Positions 50,123 to 58,006 of a DNA stretch of 64,000 nt are shown in pieces. Within the stretch, counting starts at the first letter, position 1. Each line of letters opens with the position of its first letter. Made by a program: the position numbers and the translations under genes. This DNA is from [Bacillus] enclensis (GTDB taxonomy: Bacteria > Bacillota > Bacilli > Bacillales > Bacillaceae_B). The stretch spans positions 420,754 to 484,753 of the forward strand of contig NZ_KQ758485.1 in assembly GCF_001456935.1 (NCBI RefSeq), given 5' to 3'. The notes under the pieces are model-generated. The model had not been told where the DNA came from. It did not search any database and saw only the letters and a list, made by a program, of their open reading frames with translations.

Positions 50123-51139
50123 TTACAAAATCAAATTCATATCACCAAATTCATGCCATAGATATCCCTTCGCAACCGCGGTCCGGTAGGCGCTCATAAG
50201 ATGTTGCCGGGATATGAAAGCCTGAAGGAGATCGAGGTGGCTCGCTTCCGGTTCGTGAAGCCCGGTGATCAGTCCATCTACGACGCGTAGCGGGCTTTCT
50301 TTTGTGATATAAAGATTTGTCACGCCGCTCGCCGCAGCAACATTCCCATCATGACCGGCCGCCACGGTTTCAAGGGCCCTGACCACCGTCGTCCCAACTG
50401 CGATCACACGGTTTCCTTCACGCTTCGCCCGGCGTATACTGTCCGCCGTCTCTTGAGGAAGATGATATTCCTCGGGGTGATGAACTGGGTTTGGCCAGCG
50501 GTCATCTCCGTAATAACTGAGTCCGGCATGAAGCTGCAGGCACACGACCTCGATCCCTTCCGCTCGAAGCTTCGTGATCAGTTTCCAGGAAAAAGCCCTG
50601 CCGGCAGAAGCCATTTCCACAGATCCCGGAACGGACCCGTATACATTCTGGTAATAGTCGAGCGGCCACGGTGCATCGATATATTCGTAGCGGATCGGCT
50701 GTCCATTTTTATATAAAAAATCATAGAACCCGGCTCCTTCCACGCTAAAGGTGAGACGAACCAGGGGCTTTTCGCTCCCATTACCGGACATAAACGCTTT
50801 TACTCCGTCAGCGAAGGTAATCGGCAGCCTGGCGTCATACACCGGGCCCAGGATCAATGCGTCCCATTCACGGCTGCCGACCTTCCTCGACAGCCGCACC
50901 TCCACTTCCCGGCTGCCCTGCGTTCCCCGAAGTGAAGCGGGAATCGTCCTGCTGTTGTTTACCACAAGGACATCCCCTCTTTTCAATTGGGTGTGGAGCT
51001 GGGTGAAACGGGAGTGCTCAACACTGCCCGTCTTTCTGTTCAGCACCATCAACTTCACTTCGTCCCTGCTTTTCCCAGTAAGCTCGACCGGGGCAGAGGC
51101 ATTCAGCTGACGGGGTATCTCAAAGATTGCCTCATTCAC
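50123..51139 (-). CDS. QueA-like S-adenosylmethionine:tRNA ribosyltransferase-isomerase paralogue
   Basis: A protein of about 338 aa that matches the QueA fold: EIPRQLNASAPVELTGKSRD, DVLVVNNSRTIPASLRG, TSVGTTVVRALE-type AVGTTVVRALETVA and ITGLHEPEASHLDLLQAFI. QueA makes epoxyqueuosine in tRNA, but canonical queA lies with ruvB and tgt; this is a diverged copy with other neighbours. The open frame reaches 51232. GTG 51139 with GGGGTGGGG upstream overlaps the SDR stop by 8 bp and is preferred. Confidence 0.8.
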   Translation of the reverse strand: MNEAIFEIPRQLNASAPVELTGKSRDEVKLMVLNRKTGSVEHSRFTQLHTQLKRGDVLVVNNSRTIPASLRGTQGSREVEVRLSRKVGSREWDALILGPVYDARLPITFADGVKAFMSGNGSEKPLVRLTFSVEGAGFYDFLYKNGQPIRYEYIDAPWPLDYYQNVYGSVPGSVEMASAGRAFSWKLITKLRAEGIEVVCLQLHAGLSYYGDDRWPNPVHHPEEYHLPQETADSIRRAKREGNRVIAVGTTVVRALETVAAGHDGNVAAASGVTNLYITKESPLRVVDGLITGLHEPEASHLDLLQAFISRQHLMSAYRTAVAKGYLWHEFGDMNLIL

Positions 51140-51866
51140 TTTCCCCACCCCGATTCCAAGTGAACTCCTGTGCTTCAAACCTTTCCCCTGAAACATCCTT
51201 CGCATCATCTGAAGCAAGATAAAGGAAAACATCCATATGTTCGTGCGGCTCGGCTAACGGATAATCACAGTCCGGAACGGCTTCTTCATGCATATCTGTG
51301 TTCATTTCACCCGGATCCACCATATTGATTCGCACCCCGGTTTCCTGAAGTTCATCTGCCCACGTCCCAGTAAGGCCCTCTACCGCGAATTTGGAGATTC
51401 CGTAAGCCCCCCACTCGGCGAATCCGGTTTTGCCTGCTTCGGATGTCAGATTGATGACGGATCCCTCGTTTCTCATCAGCATCCCCGGCAGAACGCGTTT
51501 GGTGACGATGAACGGATTGAATGTGTTGACCCGCAGCACCTCCATGAAACTCTCTTCAGGATAATCGGCCAACAGCCTCGGCCCTGGTCCGAAGATGGAA
51601 GCATTATTGATCAGCACATCGATCTTTCCGAACGCCTCTTCTGCCACCGAAACAAACCGGTCCACGTCCTTTGCAACCGATACATCCGCCACGACTGCTG
51701 CGACCTCTGCTCCCTGCGCACGCACTTCCATCTCCACTTCATTAAGCGGTGCACCATGCCGGGCACATATGGCAAGCCTCGCTCCTTCCCTTGCAAATTG
51801 AAGGGCCAATTCCCTTCCCAGCCCTTTTGACGCTCCCGTGATCATGACCACTTTGTTTTTCAGCAT
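51132..51866 (-). CDS. Short-chain dehydrogenase/reductase
   Basis: A classical SDR of about 244 aa with TGASKGLG, NNAS, the catalytic Ser in INLTSEAGKTG and YGISK. The cofactor loop CARHG suggests NADP(H). The substrate is unknown. ATG 51866 has GGGAGG 7 nt upstream; the frame opens at TTG 51881. Its end overlaps the QueA-like gene, so the two are co-translated. Confidence 0.85.
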   Translation of the reverse strand: MLKNKVVMITGASKGLGRELALQFAREGARLAICARHGAPLNEVEMEVRAQGAEVAAVVADVSVAKDVDRFVSVAEEAFGKIDVLINNASIFGPGPRLLADYPEESFMEVLRVNTFNPFIVTKRVLPGMLMRNEGSVINLTSEAGKTGFAEWGAYGISKFAVEGLTGTWADELQETGVRINMVDPGEMNTDMHEEAVPDCDYPLAEPHEHMDVFLYLASDDAKDVSGERFEAQEFTWNRGGESE

Positions 51867-52042
51867 GTTCATTCCTCCCAAATTGTTTTGCCTGCTTTCA
51901 TTTTATGAAAACAATTACCTCGGCAAATCGGCTATAAGGGAAGAGAAGGTATAGAAAAATAGACCGGTATTTCATTCAGCCTTTTGATGTAGGTACTAAA
52001 AAACACGAACAATAATACTGGATATTTATTTTATATTCGTGT

Positions 52043-52048
52043 TATAAT
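52043..52048 (+). promoter_or_regulatory. -10 box for the ZTP riboswitch-folD transcript
   Basis: TATAAT in the context GTTATAATGAG lies just upstream of the riboswitch. A matching -35 is not clear. Confidence 0.5.
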
Positions 52049-52061
52049 GAGTTTGAACTTA

Positions 52062-52160
52062 ATTATCAGCAGTGACTGGCGAAAACGTGGAACGAACCAC
52101 AGGGGAGCTGCGACTTATTTTTATCATCAGCCATCATGCCGATCGCCTGGGCAAAAGGCA
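52062..52160 (+). promoter_or_regulatory. ZTP (pfl) riboswitch
   Basis: The conserved parts of the pfl motif are present. The first domain has AGTGACTGGCGAAAACGTGG, then ACCACAGGGGAGC. After a variable linker comes the second domain with CCGATCGCCTGGGCA. The class senses ZTP/ZMP, which accumulates when 10-formyl-THF is low, and controls purine and folate genes. folD follows, fitting the class. A terminator hairpin overlaps the end of the aptamer. Confidence 0.9.
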
Positions 52161-52183
52161 AGGGGACACCCTTGTCTTTTTTT
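52158..52183 (+). terminator. ZTP riboswitch terminator
   Basis: CAAGGG/CCCTTG with a GACA loop is followed by TCTTTTTTTG, just 3' of the aptamer. Ligand binding should prevent it from forming. Confidence 0.8.
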
Positions 52184-52293
52184 GTTAGGCTCTTTTCACA
52201 AACGACTTGCTTCACTGTAGAAAATGGCGCTTCGCCTTCAGGAAGCAAGGAACTCGGGAGAACAGTCTTTAACCAATAACAGGAGGGATTGCA

Positions 52294-53151
52294 GTGGAAC
52301 CATTGATTCTAGACGGTAAACGTGTTGCGACAGAAGTGAAGGAAAGCCTGAGATTGAGAGTGTCTGCATTGAAGGAAGAAGGGATTGTGCCTTGTCTTGC
52401 CACCGTTCTTGTCGGTGACGATTCCTCGTCCGAAACCTACGTGAAGATGAAAGGGAATGCCTGCAGAAAAATCGGCATGGAGTCCCGCCGCATCCATCTG
52501 CCGAAAGAAACGACAACAAGCGAGCTGTTGAGTGTCATCAACGAGTTAAACAGTGATGACGATGTACACGGTATCCTCCTTCAGCATCCGGTCCCTAAAC
52601 AGATCGATGAACGTGCCGCCTTCGAAGCGATTTCCATTGAAAAAGACGTAGACGGGGTCACAAGCCTTGGTTTCGGCCGGACATCTTTCGGGTTCGGCGA
52701 ATATCCATCGTGCACACCTGCCGCCATCATGAATATCATCGATTTCTACGATGTATCGGTTGAAGGAAAGCATGCCGTGGTCATCGGCAGGAGTCCGATC
52801 CTCGGCAAACCCGTGTCGATGATGCTGTTGAACCGCAATGCCACCGTCACGACCTGTCATTCCTATACAGAAAACCTGGCGGAGATCGTATCGCAGGCCG
52901 ATATAGTCGTAGCGGCCGTAGGAAAACCGAACTTCATCAAGGGTGAATGGGTGAAAGAAGGCGCGGTCATCCTCGATGCCGGCTACAATAAAGGAAACAT
53001 CGGAGACGTGGATTATGATTCCTGTTACGAAAAAGCAGGAGCGATTACACCGGTGCCTGGAGGAGTCGGACCGGTCACGATCTCCATGCTCCTGAAACAA
53101 ACCGTCGATTCTGCAGAAAAATCGGCAAAGCTATTAAGAAAATCTTCATAA
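52294..53151 (+). CDS. folD: FolD methylenetetrahydrofolate dehydrogenase/cyclohydrolase
   Basis: The 285-aa bifunctional enzyme has VGDDSSSETYVKMKGNACRK (active-site Tyr and Lys), HGILLQHPVPKQID, DVDGVTSLGFG and the NADP region VIGRSPILGKPVSMMLLNRNA. It interconverts 5,10-methylene- and 10-formyl-THF. The start is GTG 52294 with AGGAGGG 6 nt upstream. Its leader is a ZTP riboswitch. It may be a second folD copy, because the usual folD neighbours (xseA, nusB) are absent. Confidence 0.95.
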   Translation: MEPLILDGKRVATEVKESLRLRVSALKEEGIVPCLATVLVGDDSSSETYVKMKGNACRKIGMESRRIHLPKETTTSELLSVINELNSDDDVHGILLQHPVPKQIDERAAFEAISIEKDVDGVTSLGFGRTSFGFGEYPSCTPAAIMNIIDFYDVSVEGKHAVVIGRSPILGKPVSMMLLNRNATVTTCHSYTENLAEIVSQADIVVAAVGKPNFIKGEWVKEGAVILDAGYNKGNIGDVDYDSCYEKAGAITPVPGGVGPVTISMLLKQTVDSAEKSAKLLRKSS

Positions 53152-53167
53152 ATTATCGACAAGTCCG

Positions 53168-53196
53168 GAGATTAACTCTTACTGGGGGTTAATCTC
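53168..53196 (+). terminator. folD terminator
   Basis: GAGATTAACTC pairs with GGTTAATCTC, followed by TTTTTTG. A near-identical hairpin follows nox at 55950-55977. Confidence 0.85.
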
Positions 53197-53275
53197 TTTT
53201 TTGTTTTTTCAAAAACCTGCTTAAATGTGTAATGGAAACCTCAACCTCGTCCCCGCCATCCACAACCCGACACAC

Positions 53276-53304
53276 TTGACTTCCCGCTCCTCCCGTACTA
53301 AGAT
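53276..53304 (+). promoter_or_regulatory. Sigma A promoter for the guanidine operon
   Basis: TTGACT, a 17-bp spacer and TAAGAT lie just before the guanidine-I riboswitch. Confidence 0.65.
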
Positions 53305-53324
53305 AGATACCGAAAACTCAGAAA

Positions 53325-53415
53325 AGACTTTCTAGGGTTCCGCCACTTACGGGTCTGGTCCGAGAGAAAGCGCAAAGAGCGATCTTTGTACACGGAGGGA
53401 GAAAAGCCCGGGAGA
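53325..53415 (+). promoter_or_regulatory. Guanidine-I (ykkC) riboswitch
   Basis: The hallmark segments of the ykkC class are all present: TTTCTAGGGTTCCG, GGTCTGGTCCGAGAGAAAG, ACACGGAGGGAGAAAAGCCC and GGGAGA. The class senses guanidinium and turns on export or degradation genes. Two SMR genes of the guanidinium exporter type follow. A terminator at 53407-53443 shares the GCCCGGG end of the aptamer. Confidence 0.95.
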
Positions 53416-53443
53416 TACCACTTTAACAGTGATATGTCCCGGG
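53407..53443 (+). terminator. Guanidine-I riboswitch terminator
   Basis: CCCGGGAGATA...TATGTCCCGGG forms a hairpin followed by TTTTTTATTTTTTT. The 5' arm overlaps the aptamer, giving transcriptional control. Confidence 0.9.
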
Positions 53444-53478
53444 TTTTTTATTTTTTTAATAGAAAAGGAGCGATTTTT

Positions 53479-53814
53479 ATGTGGTGGTTTGTCACAGCAG
53501 TTGCGGCACTGTTTGAAATCGGCTGGGCGACCGGCTTGAAATATGCGAATGACGGATTGACGTGGTCACTGACAATCGCAGCGATTGTCGTGAGCTTCAC
53601 AGGATTGCTGATGGCTTCGACTCGCCTGCCGACAGCAACCGTCTACGCAGTCTTTGTCGGGCTTGGTACTTTGGGTACTGTGATCGTGGATATGATCTTC
53701 TTTGAGGCTGGCATCAATGCAGGTGTGGTGTTCTTTGTCATCATGCTGCTTACAGGCGTAATCGGTCTGAAATTTGTCACGGATGCAACTGGGAAGGAGG
53801 AACAGGAATCATGA
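53479..53814 (+). CDS. ykkC: SMR family guanidinium exporter subunit
   Basis: A 111-aa four-helix SMR protein with the essential Glu13 in ALFEIGWATGLK and AVFVGLGTLGTVIVDM in helix 3. With the next gene it matches the YkkC/YkkD paired SMR type, in which a heterodimer exports guanidinium in exchange for protons. ATG 53479 has AAGGAG 8 nt upstream; the frame opens earlier inside the riboswitch terminator. It ends in a 4-bp overlap with its partner. Confidence 0.9.
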   Translation: MWWFVTAVAALFEIGWATGLKYANDGLTWSLTIAAIVVSFTGLLMASTRLPTATVYAVFVGLGTLGTVIVDMIFFEAGINAGVVFFVIMLLTGVIGLKFVTDATGKEEQES

Positions 53815-54128
53815 GCTGGATTGCATTGATTATAGCGGGATTTTGTGAGGTGCTTGGTGTAAACGGCATGCAGCGGATCGCCACAGGGAAAAAAATCAGC
53901 GGATTTATCTTACTGATCGGCGGCTTTATAGCGAGCCTGAACCTCCTCTCATTCGCCATGACCAGCATTCCGCTTGGCGTGGCCTACGCCGTCTGGACCG
54001 GTATGGGTACAATCGGCGGCGTTGTCGTAGGTATGGTGTTTTATGGAGACCCTGCAGACCGCAAGCGAATTTTCTTTTTATCGCTGATTGTAGTGGCGGT
54101 TATCGGGCTTCGTGTAGTGACGAGTTAA
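53811..54128 (+). CDS. ykkD: SMR family guanidinium exporter subunit
   Basis: A 105-aa four-helix SMR protein with Glu13 in GFCEVLGVNGMQ and the helix 3 motif AYAVWTGMGTIGGVVVGM. It is the partner of the preceding SMR protein, with start ATG 53811 overlapping its stop (ATGA). Translation coupling fits a heterodimer with opposed membrane topology. A long inverted repeat follows the stop. Confidence 0.9.
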   Translation: MSWIALIIAGFCEVLGVNGMQRIATGKKISGFILLIGGFIASLNLLSFAMTSIPLGVAYAVWTGMGTIGGVVVGMVFYGDPADRKRIFFLSLIVVAVIGLRVVTS

Positions 54129-54133
54129 GTGAG

Positions 54134-54219
54134 GCGGCACAGCGGGGACGGAGGTTCAGTAATTCATTCTTGGAATGATTTTAAAAGTGAACCTGCTTAC
54201 TCCGTCCCGGGTGAGCCGC
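54134..54219. repeat. Long imperfect inverted repeat downstream of the SMR genes
   Basis: GCGGC, CGGGGACGGAG and GTTCA on the left pair with TGAAC, CTCCGTCCCG and GCCGC on the right around an AT-rich loop of about 40 bp. It could act as a terminator without a T-run or be a small palindromic element. Confidence 0.6.
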
Positions 54220-54221
54220 AT

Positions 54222-54338
54222 CTATGTGAAAGCGATCCTGCACTCTCTCAATTAGAAAATGTAAAGAAAGAACAATTTGTGGTGTTCCCATTGGAAAGCG
54301 GCATTACGGGAAGAAGAATGGCTTATGCAGTTAAGTAA
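54222..54338 (+). other. Possible gene remnant
   Basis: This stretch is open in one frame and ends in TAA. It reads as protein-like residues such as QLENVKKEQFVVFPLESG and GRRMAYAVK, but has no start codon with a ribosome binding site. I do not recognise it. It may be the C-terminal scar of a deleted gene or chance. Confidence 0.25.
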
Positions 54339-54424
54339 TTAGTTAAAGGATTTCACCCGGATTTTTATAATGAATAAGCATCCCGGCCCCTTATTTATGG
54401 CGGCCGGATAAAAAGTATAGTAGT

Positions 54425-54442
54425 TTGTGAAATACTGAACAA
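54425..54442. promoter_or_regulatory. Second Rex-like site
   Basis: TTGTGAAATACTGAACAA keeps the left half of the Rex consensus TTGTGAANNNNTTCACAA, with two mismatches in the right half. It lies just upstream of the nox -35 box. Confidence 0.45.
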
Positions 54443-54447
54443 AACAC

Positions 54448-54476
54448 TTGTATTTCATTCCAAACCATCGTATACT
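54448..54476 (+). promoter_or_regulatory. nox promoter
   Basis: TTGTAT, a 17-bp spacer and TATACT form a sigma A-type promoter flanked by two Rex sites. Confidence 0.6.
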
Positions 54477-54491
54477 TAAGTCAATTACTTA

Positions 54492-54509
54492 TTGTGAAAT
54501 ATTTCACAA
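54492..54509. promoter_or_regulatory. Rex operator
   Basis: TTGTGAAATATTTCACAA is a perfect match to the 18-bp Rex consensus TTGTGAANNNNTTCACAA. It begins 16 bp after the -10 box, so bound Rex would block nox transcription when NADH is low. It ends 25 bp before the start codon. Confidence 0.9.
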
Positions 54510-54533
54510 TCTAATTTTAGGAGGAATTTCACC

Positions 54534-55883
54534 ATGAAAATCGCAGTAATCGGAAGTACTCACGCTGGAACAGCAGCTGTAACAAATATGGCAAATATGT
54601 ATCCTGAAGCAGACATTACCGTCTATGAGAAAAACGATAATGTGTCCTTTCTTTCATGTGGTTTAGCATTATATGTCGGCGGTGTAGTTGAAGATCCTCA
54701 GGGCCTTTTCTACAGCTCACCTGAGCAGCTGAGAAATCTCGGCATTACAATGAAAATGCAGCACGCCGTCCAGGAAATCGATACTGCGCGCAAGCAGATT
54801 AAAGCGGTGAATCTGGTCACCGGTGAAGAAGTGAATGACAGCTACGATAAGCTTGTCATGTCAACTGGTTCATGGCCAATCATCCCGCCAATCGACGGTA
54901 TTAAGCTGGATAACGTCCTGTTAGCTAAGAACTTCAATCAGGCAAATACAATCATCGAAAAATCACGCGACGCTAAGCACGTCACGATTGTCGGCGCAGG
55001 ATATATTGGCGTTGAGCTTGTAGAAGCATTCCAGCAGGCAGGTAAAAAAGTAACGCTGATTGACGGTGTGGATCGTATTCTGAATAAATATCTTGATCAG
55101 GAATTTACAGATCAGGTAGAGCAGGAATTCATTGACCGCGGCGTTGAACTGCGGCTCGGCGAAACTGTTACTCGTTTTGAAGGTGAAACGTCAGTTGAAT
55201 CTGTTGTAACGAATAAAGGACGTGTTGAGACTGACATGGTGATTATGTGTGTCGGCTTCCGCCCGAACACAGAGCTCTTAAAAGGAAAAGTAGACATGCT
55301 GTCAAACGGGGCAATTACAGTTGATGATTATATGCGCACAAGCGACCCCGACATCCTTGCAGCCGGTGACTGCTGTGCAGTAAAATACAATCCGACAGGT
55401 CAGGCTGCCTACATCCCGCTTGCAACAAATGCTGTCAGAATGGGTACACTCGTTGCACGCAACCTGATTGAACCGGTCATGAAAAACGTTGGTACACAGG
55501 GAACTTCAGGTCTGCATATTTATGACTTGAACATGGCCTCAACGGGCTTAACTGAAACGAGTGCAAGAGCGATGGATATTCATGTGAAAAGTATCACAAT
55601 TTCTGAAAAGCACCGTCCTGAATTTATGCCGACAGCGGAAAATGTGCTGTTAAAAGTCAGCTATCTGCCTGAAAGCCGTAAAATCATTGGCGCACAGGTA
55701 CTGTCAAAAGCGGATGTCACCCAATCAATTAATACACTCAGCGTCTGCATTCAGACTGGCATGACGATAGATGAACTCGCCTTTGTCGATTTCTTCTTCC
55801 AGCCTCACTTCAATCAGCCGTGGAACTTCCTGAATAAAGCAGGACTCGCAGCAGCTGATACGCGCAAGCTGGAATTGGTTTGA
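54534..55883 (+). CDS. nox: Water-forming NADH oxidase
   Basis: The 449-aa FAD disulfide-reductase-family protein has His10 in STHAGTAAV and the single redox Cys42 in SFLSCG, a second nucleotide site IVGAGYIGVELVEAFQQ, and the C-terminal dimer domain with FVDFFFQPHFNQPW. These are the features of H2O-forming NADH oxidases (CoA-disulfide reductases are relatives). It would regenerate NAD+ when oxygen is present. Control by the redox sensor Rex is strongly indicated. Synonymous codon choice is more AT-rich than in neighbours, and such enzymes are common in lactic acid bacteria, so transfer is possible. Confidence 0.9.
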   Translation: MKIAVIGSTHAGTAAVTNMANMYPEADITVYEKNDNVSFLSCGLALYVGGVVEDPQGLFYSSPEQLRNLGITMKMQHAVQEIDTARKQIKAVNLVTGEEVNDSYDKLVMSTGSWPIIPPIDGIKLDNVLLAKNFNQANTIIEKSRDAKHVTIVGAGYIGVELVEAFQQAGKKVTLIDGVDRILNKYLDQEFTDQVEQEFIDRGVELRLGETVTRFEGETSVESVVTNKGRVETDMVIMCVGFRPNTELLKGKVDMLSNGAITVDDYMRTSDPDILAAGDCCAVKYNPTGQAAYIPLATNAVRMGTLVARNLIEPVMKNVGTQGTSGLHIYDLNMASTGLTETSARAMDIHVKSITISEKHRPEFMPTAENVLLKVSYLPESRKIIGAQVLSKADVTQSINTLSVCIQTGMTIDELAFVDFFFQPHFNQPWNFLNKAGLAAADTRKLELV

Positions 55884-55949
55884 TTGGAGCCGATTCATCG
55901 GAGGACGTTGAAAAGCGCACTTTTAGGTAGTAAATGATCGTTATTTCCT

Positions 55950-55977
55950 GAGATTAACTCTTAACTGGGTTAATCTC
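55950..55977 (+). terminator. nox terminator
   Basis: GAGATTAACTC pairs with GGTTAATCTC, followed by TTTTTTG, almost the same as the folD terminator. Confidence 0.85.
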
Positions 55978-56064
55978 TTTTTTGTCTTCTTTTCCAAAAA
56001 CCTGCTTAATCTTCCGGTATTAGGGAAAAATGTGTAGGGAAAATAACCGAAAAGGAGCAAATTC

Positions 56065-57609
56065 ATGGATACTCAAAATAATCATGCATTCAGCCAGCAG
56101 CCCGAACCATTTTGGAGGGAATCCGTTCAGCTTCCTGTGTTCCCGAAGCTCGGTCAGAATATCAAAACCGATGTAGCCGTCGTAGGCGGAGGAATCGCAG
56201 GGATCACCACCGCCTATCTCCTCGCAAAAGGCGGTAAAAAAGTGGCTCTCATCGATGCCGGAAGTCTGGTCAACGGCACCACCGGCCATACGACCGCAAA
56301 AATCACCGCCCAGCACGGACTGATTTATGATGAACTCATCAATCATTACGGTGAGGGATTCACCAAGAAATACTACGAAGGGAATATGAAGGCTCTTTCT
56401 TTCATGGAGGAGACGATCAAGAATGAAAACATTGAGTGCGATCATTCCAAACAGGATGCGTACATTTACTCCACCACCGATGAATACAAGAAAAAAGTGG
56501 AGAAGGAATTTGAAGCTTATCTGACCCTCGGTATCGAAAGCGAACTGATGGAGAAGCTTCCGATCGATCTTCCAATTAAAAATGCTGTAGTCATGAAGGA
56601 ACAGGCGCAGTTTCACCCTGTAAAATATCTCAAGGCGCTCGTTGACAGCATCGTCAATAACGGCGGGCAAATCTTTGAAGATACGACCGCCAAAACCATC
56701 AATGAAGGTGAAAGTACTCAGGTGGTGACGGAGGAAGGATATCACATCGACAGTGAATATGCGGTCATTGCCACCCACTTCCCTTTCTATGACGGGATGG
56801 GCGCTTATTTTGCCCGGCTTAAACCGGACCGCTCCTATACAGTCGCGGCGAAGACCGCGAAGGATTTTCCAGGCGGCATGTATCTCAGTGCTGAAGATCC
56901 GACTCGCTCCCTGCGCTATACGGAAGACACCAACGGGGATAAACTCGTCCTGATCGGCGGCGACAACCACAAGACCGGACAGGGAAAAGATACGCTGAAG
57001 CACTACGAGGCGCTCGAAGAATTTGGAAATACAGTCTTTGGAATCGAGGAAGTTAAGTACAAGTGGTCCGCACAGGATCTCATCTCACTTGATAAAGTCC
57101 CGTATATAGGTCCATTGACGCAGAAACATCCGGCCATCCTCGTCGCCACCGGTTTCCGTAAATGGGGGATGACACTCGGCACACTTGCGGGACAGATCCT
57201 TTCCGATCACATACTTGGAAACCACAATCTATACAGCGACCTCTTCAAGCCGTCCAGATTTAAAGCGGACCCGGGCATCAAACGATTCTTGAAGGAAAAT
57301 GTCAATGTAGCGGGACAGCTCGTGAAAGGAAAATTGGATATCCCAACAAAGAAAGCGGACGATATCAAAAATGGCGAAGGTGCCATTGTCCTGGTGAATG
57401 GCAGACGATGCGGCGGATACAGGGATGAACAGGGAAAACTCTTTGTAGTCGATACAACCTGCACCCATATGGGATGCGAATGTTCATGGAACCACGGTGA
57501 CCATACATGGGACTGCCCTTGCCACGGATCGAGATTTGCAGTCGATGGCACAGTCGTGGAAGGACCGGCAAAGGAACCGCTGACCAGGGTGGATGACCAA
57601 CTCGGATAA
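56065..57609 (+). CDS. FAD-dependent oxidoreductase with C-terminal Rieske domain
   Basis: A 514-aa two-domain protein. The DadA-type FAD domain (residues 1-400) begins with VAVVGGGIAGITTAYLLAKG. The Rieske domain (about 420-510) has CTHMGCECSW (Cys466, His468) and CPCHGSRF (Cys484, His487) for a 2Fe-2S cluster. B. subtilis YhfW has the same layout. The electron donor and substrate are unknown. ATG 56065 follows AAAAGGAGC. Single gene with no obvious partner. Confidence 0.9.
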   Translation: MDTQNNHAFSQQPEPFWRESVQLPVFPKLGQNIKTDVAVVGGGIAGITTAYLLAKGGKKVALIDAGSLVNGTTGHTTAKITAQHGLIYDELINHYGEGFTKKYYEGNMKALSFMEETIKNENIECDHSKQDAYIYSTTDEYKKKVEKEFEAYLTLGIESELMEKLPIDLPIKNAVVMKEQAQFHPVKYLKALVDSIVNNGGQIFEDTTAKTINEGESTQVVTEEGYHIDSEYAVIATHFPFYDGMGAYFARLKPDRSYTVAAKTAKDFPGGMYLSAEDPTRSLRYTEDTNGDKLVLIGGDNHKTGQGKDTLKHYEALEEFGNTVFGIEEVKYKWSAQDLISLDKVPYIGPLTQKHPAILVATGFRKWGMTLGTLAGQILSDHILGNHNLYSDLFKPSRFKADPGIKRFLKENVNVAGQLVKGKLDIPTKKADDIKNGEGAIVLVNGRRCGGYRDEQGKLFVVDTTCTHMGCECSWNHGDHTWDCPCHGSRFAVDGTVVEGPAKEPLTRVDDQLG

Positions 57610-57752
57610 CGTCGAAATATAGCCCGGGAAATATCACGGAAGAAAACGAAAGTTGTCAGTTTTTGACGGCGGACGCCAGCAAGTTGAAGGAATATTTCAT
57701 CTCCTCATTTCCCACACTAATAAGGCAAGAGTACTTTTTAGGAGGGGATCGT

Positions 57753-57887
57753 ATGGGCCGCACAAAGCAGGGAAACCGCAATGCACAGGCAAATACCAAT
57801 GCTAAAAGAGGAAATCGCACGAGCTCCGAAATGGTGGAGTTCACAACAGGACGGGCCAAAGCCGAAAAGAACCGTCCACAAGACTAA
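57753..57887 (+). CDS. Small basic, Asn/Thr-rich protein (SASP-like)
   Basis: A 44-aa hydrophilic protein starting MGRTKQGNRNAQANTNAKRG and ending AKAEKNRPQD. The composition resembles minor small acid-soluble spore proteins, but I cannot place it in a named family. ATG 57753 has AGGAGGGG 5 nt upstream, and the gene ends in a clear terminator, both of which support expression. The longer open frame to 57663 lacks a site. Confidence 0.65.
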   Translation: MGRTKQGNRNAQANTNAKRGNRTSSEMVEFTTGRAKAEKNRPQD

Positions 57888-57896
57888 TCAACGCCA

Positions 57897-57928
57897 AGCA
57901 CCCCTTGAATCCGATTCGAGGGGGCTTT
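57897..57928 (+). terminator. SASP-like gene terminator
   Basis: AAGCACCCCTTGAATC pairs with GATTCGAGGGGGCTT and is followed by TTTTATG. Confidence 0.8.
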
Positions 57929-58006
57929 TTTATGCAGAAGAAAAGGATTTCCTGCTTCTCTCCCGAAATATAGACTATGAATGAAACATTCGGGAGGGAA
58001 TCAAAG

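Noticed and set aside
56020..57003. 327-codon open frame antisense to the DadA-Rieske gene
   Set aside because: The plus-strand gene has clear FAD and Rieske motifs; the antisense frame is a shadow of its codon pattern. The same holds for 23440-24189 opposite pdxK.
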